Origin: Clitoria ternatea
Lineage: Eukaryota > Streptophyta > Magnoliopsida > Fabales > Fabaceae
DNA length: 64,000 nucleotides
Reading direction: 5' to 3'
Assembly: GCA_037962975.1 (NCBI GenBank)
Contig: JAYKXN010000101.1
Span: 248,001-312,000, forward strand
A program made the position numbers and the translations under genes. Below, piece by piece: positions 55,810 to 64,000 of the stretch; position 1 is the stretch's first letter, and each line of letters opens with the position of its first letter. The notes beneath the pieces were generated by a model, which did no database searches, had not been told where the DNA came from, and saw nothing but the letters and a program-made list of their open reading frames with translations.

Positions 55810-55906
55810 CAGTTTTTTCAACAGTGGAGAGTTCAGATGTGATGTGGCTTCTGTTCAGTATTTTTGAATAGAAAAATGGATGCAAATCAAAGTTGAAATT
55901 TCTTAC

Positions 55907-56600
55907 TTAAAGGAACTGTTGGCCAACAAAAAGCTGGTTTTCACCTAAATCATCAGTTGGACTTAGGAACATGTATATCATCACATGATACAGGTCAGCC
56001 TTTGATCCAGTGCACCACTTCATCTGGGGAACAAACTGGTACCTGAAGCAACATTAGAAAAGCATACAATGAATAGTGAACGCTATAAACAACAAACCAT
56101 AGACCACATTCAACTAATGTTGTACTTTTGCTATTACCATATATTTATGTTGTTTTCAAAGTATTTTGCATTATAGTAACTCATTATAATTCTAAGATTC
56201 ATTTGAGATACTCCTAGTAGAATTGACATCTTCATCTTCAAGGAGTTAAGAAATGGCAGTTCACTCCGAGTACCATACCATTTAGGATCCACACCAAACG
56301 GGTAAGTGTCACGTACTTTAATTAAGCCTATGGTGGAAGCATCCCTAAGGATGAAATAATAAATATTACGCACATATATAAGGTTACCAGCAAGCATAAA
56401 AGACAATCAATACTTTGAATAAATTATATTAGTAACCACCTACATGAAGTATCACGACATCCATAGGCTGATGGTCCAAACAGTTCAAATGGAACAGAGA
56501 AGAATTCATTATATATAAACCCCGTATAGATTGAGAAGAGTGTCATCATCAAAACAATATAGCATCCACCAAAAGCCATTTTTAATATATCTCTAATTTT
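55907..56600 (-). pseudogene. VHA-a pseudogene: V-type H+-ATPase subunit a fragment (right copy)
   Basis: Exons 56600-56440, 56344-56138 and 56042-55907, with the same GT-AG introns, the same in-frame loss before KWCTG and the same TAA at the third exon's end as the left copy. Two exon differences exist. Base 56442 makes a silent TGT for TGC. Base 56021 gives VPQM in place of VPQI. The methionine agrees with the usual VHA-a sequence, so this copy keeps the older state and the left copy changed after duplication. It is not functional, for the same reasons: no 5' end, a missing membrane segment, an early stop and a lost C-terminus. Confidence 0.93.
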
Positions 56601-57646
56601 CTGCCATCAACATTGAACAAAACTGATACTGGGATAAAATAAGAGAAAACAATATTAGAAGCAAAACAACGAAAAGGCATTTCACAAAACAGTTGGTGTT
56701 CAAGAAAAATATAGGCAAAAAACAAAGTCTAAAACTGAACCAGAACCAATGAATCATCATAGAACTGTTATCAAACACCATATCTTCATGCTCGAACAAA
56801 CACCAAATAAAGGATGTAACCATGAATCCAAGGGAACTACCATTAGGAATCATGGAAAAATTTGTCGATCCAAATGCTTTCAATGATCTAAATCCATCAA
56901 ACATAACAAAAACAAAAAAAGATTGATACATTAATCCAGTTTCACAATAGTAACTTTAATAGAAATATGGATCCTTCTACAATATGGTGAGCAGCCAGCC
57001 AAAACCAATGATAAATGCTAAATCAAGCATATGATGGTAGAACCAAAAAATAGAGCAGCGAAGACTGTTGGACAAAAGGAAATCATGATTTTCTTTTATA
57101 CTGTAAAAGCACATAAACAGAAACTGTAAAAGTGCATAAACAGAAGCAAAAATGGAACCCAAAAATCATAAATCACTGCAACAAAAGAAAGACTAACCCA
57201 GAAACTATATAGAAACTTCAGAAGCAGAAAAATAAGTAATAACAAAATGAGAAATTAAAACCTTATAAAACTCAGCGTGAAATGGAAGAAATAAAAATGT
57301 TGAAGCTTCAAATTTTAGAGGCAATGGTAACAGTGAAGTGGTGCTACAGTGGAACGCTAGTCACAGTGAGAAGATGAGACGCGTGGTGGTTTGAAGGCAT
57401 GATAGTTCACCATTGGGACTCTTCCATGGTGGCACAGTCGCGCAGCGAGCGGAGGTACGACAAGGACTATAAGAAGGTACATGTGAACAAAGGCACGATA
57501 GGGAGAAAGGATTAAGAGATGACAGGAAGAGAGTGAAAAGGTGCTGAACAGAGAGTGAGATACGCGGTAGATAAGAGGGAAATGAGAAAAATTAAGGGTT
57601 AGGGATTTAGGAGAAGAGGGAAATGAAAATAAAAGAGCCATGATGG
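56601..57646. other. Non-satellite interior of the right transposon copy
   Basis: Equivalent of 7395-8440. It carries the same 2 x 23-bp duplication and the same purine-rich stretch. I recognise no further gene fragment. Confidence 0.6.
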
Positions 57647-58559
57647 GAGGGAAAAAGACCACGTGACCTGCACGTGCCCATTTAAACGGGAAATTAACGG
57701 CAGTTACAGAATCGCTGTTAACTTTCTTCATCCAATTCAATAATGTGCTTACTTGCGGTGGTTCTAAGTAACCCCTACTAATAAACCGCCATAAAACCGC
57801 GTATTTCTTATAGTGCCTACACATATGTTGTCAACATTGCCTCACAACATAACCATATTTTTTCTTTTAGTGAAATTGGCCTAAGGTTTGCTTATCAAGT
57901 CTATTTAGCTAAATTTATAATGTCTATTAGGTCACTATGATTTCAAAAATATAATTAGTATAATTATAAAAACAATTACCATCACTATTTTTAATTGTAA
58001 TTTTATAATATTTTAAAAATTATTAAGTTGTTAGTCTATATGTTTCACTTTTAGATTTCCAATATGAGTCACTACCGACATATGAAGGAACAAACAATAT
58101 CTAAATTGAGCTTTAAAAGATCATAACTCAACATAATTTGAGCTCAAAATTAGCATTTAAATGGACTACACAAGCTTTGAAAATGCTTCATCTATTAGTT
58201 TCCATCAAATAAGTAATTCCTAAATAAAATTTCCAGGTGTTTCAAACAATTCTTGAACTCATAATAATATTGAAAAATCATTATTGAAGTTTAAATTTAA
58301 TTTTTAGCATTGAAGAGCTAAGTCTTAGAGTATATTTGGATGGCTAATTTTAGAATGTTAGAATTATTAAATTCAAATAATAAGTATTTACAAAACAAGT
58401 CTTATGAGAAAAAATATTAAGAAATATCTGAGAATCATATCTAGTCATGTATCTATATATATAATTGATTTGCAAATCCATCATTTATTTTTTACTTTAC
58501 TATGTCAAAAACTTTACCCTAAATTTTAAAACATTGATTTTAAAAAAATTATTAATATG

Positions 58560-58566
<7 letters not shown>

Positions 58567-58590
<24 letters not shown>
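58567..58590. repeat. (AT)12 microsatellite
   Basis: Partner of 9361-9380, two units longer. Confidence 0.95.
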
Positions 58591-59504
58591 GAGTAAAGAA
58601 CATAATAATAACATATATTAGGTTTAAGAAGAAGTCAAACATATAAACCATTAAGATTAACTACATATTAAACTTTTTAAAAATGGTTCTCTATATTACT
58701 CTTCAATAATAAGAAAATGAAGTCCTTACTTTTTTACTCTAAATAGGGGTGTCAGACATTATAGGCTACACATATATGGTCAACATTGCCTCACAACACA
58801 ACCATACTATTTTCAGTGAAATTGTCCAAAGTTTTACTTATCAAGTCTATTTAGCTAAATTTATAATGTCTATTAGGTCACTATTGTTACAAAAGTGTAA
58901 CTAGTATAATTATAAAAACAATTACCATAATTATTTTTAATTTTAATTTTATAATATTTTAAAATTATTAAGTTGTTATTCTATATGTTTTATTTTTAGA
59001 TTTCAAAGATGAGTCAGTACCGACATATTAAGGAACAAACAATATCTAAATTGAGCTTTTAAAGATCATAAGTACACATAATTTTAGCTTAAAATTAGCA
59101 TTTAAATGGACTACACAAGCTTTGACAATGCTTTATCTATTAGTTTCCATCAAATAAGTAATTCCTAAATAAAATTTCCATGGGTTTCAAAGAATTCTTG
59201 AACTCACAATCATATTGAAAATTCGTTATTGAAGTTTGAATTTTATTTTTAGCATTGAAGAGCTAAGCCTTAGAGTGTATTTGGATGGCTAATTTTAGAA
59301 TGTTAGAATTATTAAATTCAAATAATAAGTATTTACATAACGAGTCTTATGGAACAAATATTAAGAGATATCTGAGAATCATATCTATTGATATATGTAT
59401 ATATATAACTGATTTGAAAATCCATCATTTATATGTTACTTTACTATGTCAAAAAATTTACCCAAAATATTAAAATATTGATTTAAAAATGAATTATTAA
59501 TGTG

Positions 59505-59537
<33 letters not shown>

Positions 59538-61401
59538 GAGCAAAGAATATAATAATAACATTTAACAGGTTTAAGAAAAAGCCAAATTTATAAAACATTA
59601 AGATTAACTACATATTAAACTTTTTAAAAATGGTTCTCTGTATTACTCTTCAAAAATAAAAAAAATGAAGTCCTTTCCTTTTTACTCTAAATAGGGGTGT
59701 CACTCATCATAGCCTACACATATATGGTCAACATTGTCTCACAATATAACCATATTTTTTCTTTTAGTGAAATTGTCCTAAGGTTTTCTTATCAAGTCTA
59801 TTTAGCTATATTTTTAATGTCTACTAGGTCACTATGATTTAAAAAATATAACTAGTGAAATTATAAAAATAATTACCATAACTATTTTTAATTTTAATTT
59901 TATAATATTTTAAATTATTATGTTGTTATTCTATATGATTTGTTTTTAGATTTCAAAGATGGGTGAGTACTGACATATTAAGGAATGAATAATATCTAAA
60001 TTAAGCTTTAAAAGATCATAACTCAACATAATTTGAGCTCAAAATTAGCATTTAAATGGACTATCCAAGCTATGAAAATACTTCATGTATTAGCTTCCAT
60101 CAAACAAGTAATTCTTAAATAAAATTTCGTGCGGTTTGAAAGAATTCTTGAACTCTAAATTATATTAAAAATTTCTTATTGAAGTTTGAAATTGATTTTT
60201 TGCATTGAAGAGGTAAACCTTAGAGTATATTTGGATGACTAATTTTAGAATGCTAGAATTATTAGATTCAAATAATAAATATTGACAAAACAAGTATTAT
60301 GTGAACAAATATTAAGAGATATCTGAGAATCATATCTATTCATGTATGTATGTGTATAATTGATTTGCAAATCCATCATTTATATGTTACTTTACTATGA
60401 AAAAAACTTTACCCTAAATTTTAAAACATTGATTTAAAAATGAATTATTAATATACTCATATATATATGTATATATATATATATGTGTGAGTAAAGAATA
60501 TAATAATAACATTTAATAGGTGTAAGAAGAAGTCAAACTTATAAAACATTAAGATTAAGTACATATTAAACTTTTTAAAAATGGTTCTCGATATTACTCT
60601 TCAAAAACAAGAAAATGAAGTCCTTTTTTTTATTAAATAGGGGTGCCACTCCTCATAGCCTACACATATGTGGTCAACATTGCCTTACAATACAACCATA
60701 TTTTTTCTTTTAGTGAAATTGTCCTAAGATTTACTTATTAAGTCTATTTAGCTATATTTATAATGTCTACTATGTCACTATGAATTCAAAAGTATAACTA
60801 GTATAATTATAAAAGCAATTACCATAACCATATTTAATTTTAATTTTATAATATTGTAAAATTATTAAGTTGTTATTCTATATGTTTTGTTTTCAGATTT
60901 CAAAGATGAGTCAATACCGATATATTAAGGAACAAACAATATCTATATTTAGCTTTAAAAGATCATAACTCAACATAGTTTAAGCTCAAAATTAGCATTC
61001 AAATGGACTACACAAGCTTTGAAATGTTTCGTTTATTAGTTTTCATCAAACAAGTTTTTCCTAAATAAAATTTCCTGGGGTTTCAAAGAATTCTTGAACT
61101 CACAATCATATTGAAAATTCGTTATTGAAGTTTAAATTTGATGTTTAGCACTAAAGAATTAAAGTATATTTCGATGGCTAATTTTAGAATGTTAGAATTA
61201 TTCAATTCAAATAATAAGTATTTACAAAATAACTCTTATGTGAAGAAATATTAAGATATATCTCAGAATCATATTTAGTCACGTATCTATATCTATAATT
61301 GATTTGTAAATCCATCATTTATATATTACTTTACTATGTCAAAAACTTTACTCTAAATTTTAAAACATTGACTTAAAAATGAATTATTAACGTGTACCCA
61401 C

Positions 61402-61404
<3 letters not shown>

Positions 61405-61436
<32 letters not shown>
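61405..61436. repeat. (AT)n microsatellite, expanded
   Basis: 32 bp of AT alternation after 'cacaca', against 20 bp in the left partner (12191-12210). Confidence 0.95.
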
Positions 61437-61438
<2 letters not shown>

Positions 61439-63430
61439 TAAAGAACATAATAATAACATTTAATAGGTTTAAGAAGAAGTCAAACTTATAAAACATGAAG
61501 ATTAACTACGTATATAACTTTTTAAAAATGGTTCTCTATATTACTCTTCAAAAACAAGAAAATGAAGTCCTTTCTTTTTTACTCTAAATAGGCGTGTCCC
61601 TCATCATAGCCTACACATATGTTGTCAACATTGCCTCACAACACAACCATATTTATTCTTTCAGTGTAATTGTCCTAAGGTTTGCTTATCAAGTCTATTT
61701 AGCTAAATTTATAATGTCTATTAGGTCATTATGATTTCAAAACCAATTACCATAATTATATTTAATTTTTATTTTATAATATTTAAAAATTATTAAGTTG
61801 TTATTTTATATGTTTTGTTTTTAGATTTCAAAGATGAGTCAGTACTCACTTATTAAGGAACAAACAATATCTAAATTAAGCTTTAAAAGATCATAACTAA
61901 ACATAATTTGAGCTCAAAATTAGCATTTAAATAGACTACACAATCTTTGGAAATGCTTCATCTATTAGTTTTCATCAAATAAGTAATTCCTAAATAAAAT
62001 TTCTAAGGGTTTTAAAGAATTATTGAACTCACAATCATATTGAAAATTCGTTATTGAAGTTTGAATTTGATTTTTAGCACTAAAGAGCTAAACCTTAGCG
62101 TATATTTTGATGGCTAATTTTAGAATGTTGGAATTATTAAATTCAAATAATAAGTATTTACAAAACAAGTCTTATGTGAAGAAATATTAAGAAATATCTG
62201 AGAAACATATCTAATCACGTATCTATATCTATAATTGATTTGCAAATCCATCATTTATATGTTACTTTACTATACAAAAACTTTACCATAAATTTTAGAA
62301 CATTGATTTACAAATGAAATATTAATGTGTACACACAATATATATATATATGAGTAAAGACATAATAATAACATTTAATAGGTTTAAGAAGTCAAACTTA
62401 TAAAACATTAAGATTAACTACATATTAAACTTTTTAAAAATGGTTCTCTATATTACTCTTCAAACACAAGAAAATAAAGTCCTTTCCTTTTTACTCTAAA
62501 TAGTGGTGTCACTCATCATAGCCTACGCATATACTGTCAACATTGCCTCACAACACAACCATATTTTTTCTCTCAGTGAAATTATCCTATGGTTTGCTTA
62601 TGAAGTCTATTTAGCTAAATTTATAATGTCTATTAGGTCACTATGATTTCCAAAGTTTAACTAGTATAATATAAAAGCAATTACCATAACTATATTTAAT
62701 TTTAATTTTATAATATTGTAAAATTATTAAGTTGTTATTCTATATGTTTTGTTTTTAGATTTTAAAGATGAGTTAGTACCGACATATTAAGGAACAAACA
62801 ATATATAAATTGAGCTTTAAAAGATCATAACTCAACATAATTTGAGCTCAAAATTAGCATTTAAATGGACTACACGAGCTTTGAAAATGCTTCATCTATT
62901 AGTTTTCATCAAAGAAGTAATTTCTATATAAAATTTTCAGGGGTTTCAAAGAATTCTTGAACTCACAATCATATTGAAAATTTGTTATTGAAGTTTAAAT
63001 CTGATTTTTAGCACTAAAGAGCTAAACCTTAGACTATATTTTGATGGCCAATTTTAGAATGTTAGAATTATTAAATTCAAATAATAAGTATTTACAAAAT
63101 AAGTCTTATGTGAAGAAATACTAAGATATATCTGAGAATCATATTTAGTCACGTATCTATATCTATAATTGATTTGCAAATCCATCATATATGTATTACT
63201 TTACTATCTTAAAAACTTTACTATCATATTTCATCATGTATCTATATCTATAATTGATTTAAAAATCCATCATATATTTAGATTTCAAAGATGGGTCAGT
63301 ACCTATATATTAATAATTATAAAAATAATTACAATAACTATTTTAAATTTTAATTTATAATATTTAAAATTATTCAGTTGTTATTCTATATGATTTGTTT
63401 TTAGATTATAAAGATGGGTCAGTACCTATA

Positions 63431-64000
63431 TATCAGTGGAATATGTAATAATCATTGATCTTTCTTCTTTATTACTCAATGGAATTTTTAAAGTATTCCA
63501 ACCATAATTGACAAGTTTAATATGTTTACCTAAAATAACTAAATTTCTTAATCAACATAAAATAACATAATATGGTGATAAAAAAAGCACTAGTGGCAAG
63601 ACTTCTTTTCCTTTTAAAAGTTTTATACAATATTTATAAATACTTTCAATGTTGTTTTGGATTCCATACAATGAAACTACTTAATAATTTTCATGCATGT
63701 GTACGTGCGTCCATGCATGCGTGTGCATTTATGAAGTCTTTGGGAGTTTTTTTAGTCATTTTATAACCAGAATGAATCATTATTTTTACTAATACCATTC
63801 TTAAATGGAGTTAGTTATCTTTGATATCAATTATATGTTAATATTTTTATAAATATTATTCTTAATTAGATTCTCTCACTTTTGCTACCAGTTATCAATA
63901 GAAGACGATTAATTCCCTTTTCGCTTTATCGATAGCAAAGATAAATAGTAAAAGAATGTGATAAAATTAATAAACAAATTATATATTATTAATAATTATA
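63431..64000. repeat. Satellite family A, subfamily A2 (start of right-hand continuation)
   Basis: Aligns with 14206-14774 at offset 49226 and has phase mark 63710. The alignment is still continuous at the last base of the window, so the duplication extends beyond it. Confidence 0.93.

Larger units (their letters stand above)
55810..57815 (-). mobile_element. CACTA-like transposon remnant with VHA-a fragment (right copy)
   Basis: Same length and boundaries as 6604-8609, at a constant offset of 49206. By eye there are seven single-base differences and no indel; in left-copy coordinates they are 6815, 6876, 7236, 7461, 8086, 8198 and 8431. The minus-strand end CACTATAAGAAAT starts at 57815. 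The left end lacks a matching terminus here too, so the truncation predates the duplication, and the second copy arose by segmental duplication and not by a separate transposition. Confidence 0.65.
57816..63430. repeat. Satellite family B array (right copy)
   Basis: Phase marks 57816, 58765, 59713, 60659, 61610 and 62522 (steps 949, 948, 946, 951 and 912) partner 8610-13296. The offset from the left copy rises from 49206 to 49226. The whole 20 bp is explained by four dinucleotide tracts (+4, +2, +2, +12). Other differences are single substitutions, such as 'accatactat' near 58805. The decayed right edge matches the left copy. Confidence 0.95.

Noticed and set aside
1..64000. CRISPR-like array or bacterial system
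   Set aside because: Repeats are 0.8-0.95 kb units without spacers, and the only identifiable gene fragment is a plant nuclear gene with introns.
1..64000. LTR retrotransposon or rDNA within the arrays
   Set aside because: I found no primer-binding site, polypurine tract plus LTR pair, gag/pol motif or rRNA-like sequence by reading both strands.

Overview
The window looks like nuclear DNA from a flowering plant, probably a dicot. A legume is possible but cannot be shown from this sequence. Almost all of it is very AT-rich tandem repeat (satellite) DNA. I see no intact protein-coding gene, rRNA, tRNA, CRISPR array or bacterial-type operon. The plant call rests on a broken copy of the plant vacuolar H+-ATPase subunit a gene (VHA-a) with normal-looking GT-AG introns, on what looks like the end of a CACTA-type DNA transposon, and on the long-monomer satellite organisation.

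Two unrelated satellite families alternate. Family A has a monomer of about 835-850 bp and 55 recognisable copies. It has two subfamilies, A1 and A2, that occupy separate blocks. Family B has a monomer of about 912-951 bp and 16 recognisable copies, each with a (CA)n/(TA)n microsatellite. The layout is: A1 1-3984; A2 3985-6603; transposon remnant with VHA-a pseudogene 6604-8609; B 8610-14205; A2 14206-27370; B 27371-31370; A1 31371-53189; A2 53190-55809; second transposon/VHA-a copy 55810-57815; B 57816-63430; A2 63431-64000, running off the end.

The main structure is a large duplication. Bases 1 to about 14774 align in order with about 38368-64000, including the transposon, the pseudogene and four array junctions. 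The offset between copies grows in whole-monomer steps: 38367, 39210 (+1 monomer), 40901 (+2), 49205 (+10), then 49226. The last 20 bp come only from four dinucleotide tracts. The two 2.0-kb transposon copies differ at seven single bases by eye, so the duplication is recent and the A1 arrays have changed length by about 10.8 kb since then. Smaller nested duplications (2.1, 2.5, 7.5 and 12.4 kb offsets) lie inside the A arrays.

No genes here work together. The short open frames of 60-155 codons follow from repeat sequence or from the transposon end and are not proposed as genes. Biological interest lies in the satellite evolution, the captured and disabled VHA-a fragment, and conserved sub-structures inside the A monomer: a hairpin and a GC-rich alternating purine-pyrimidine patch with CATGCATG.
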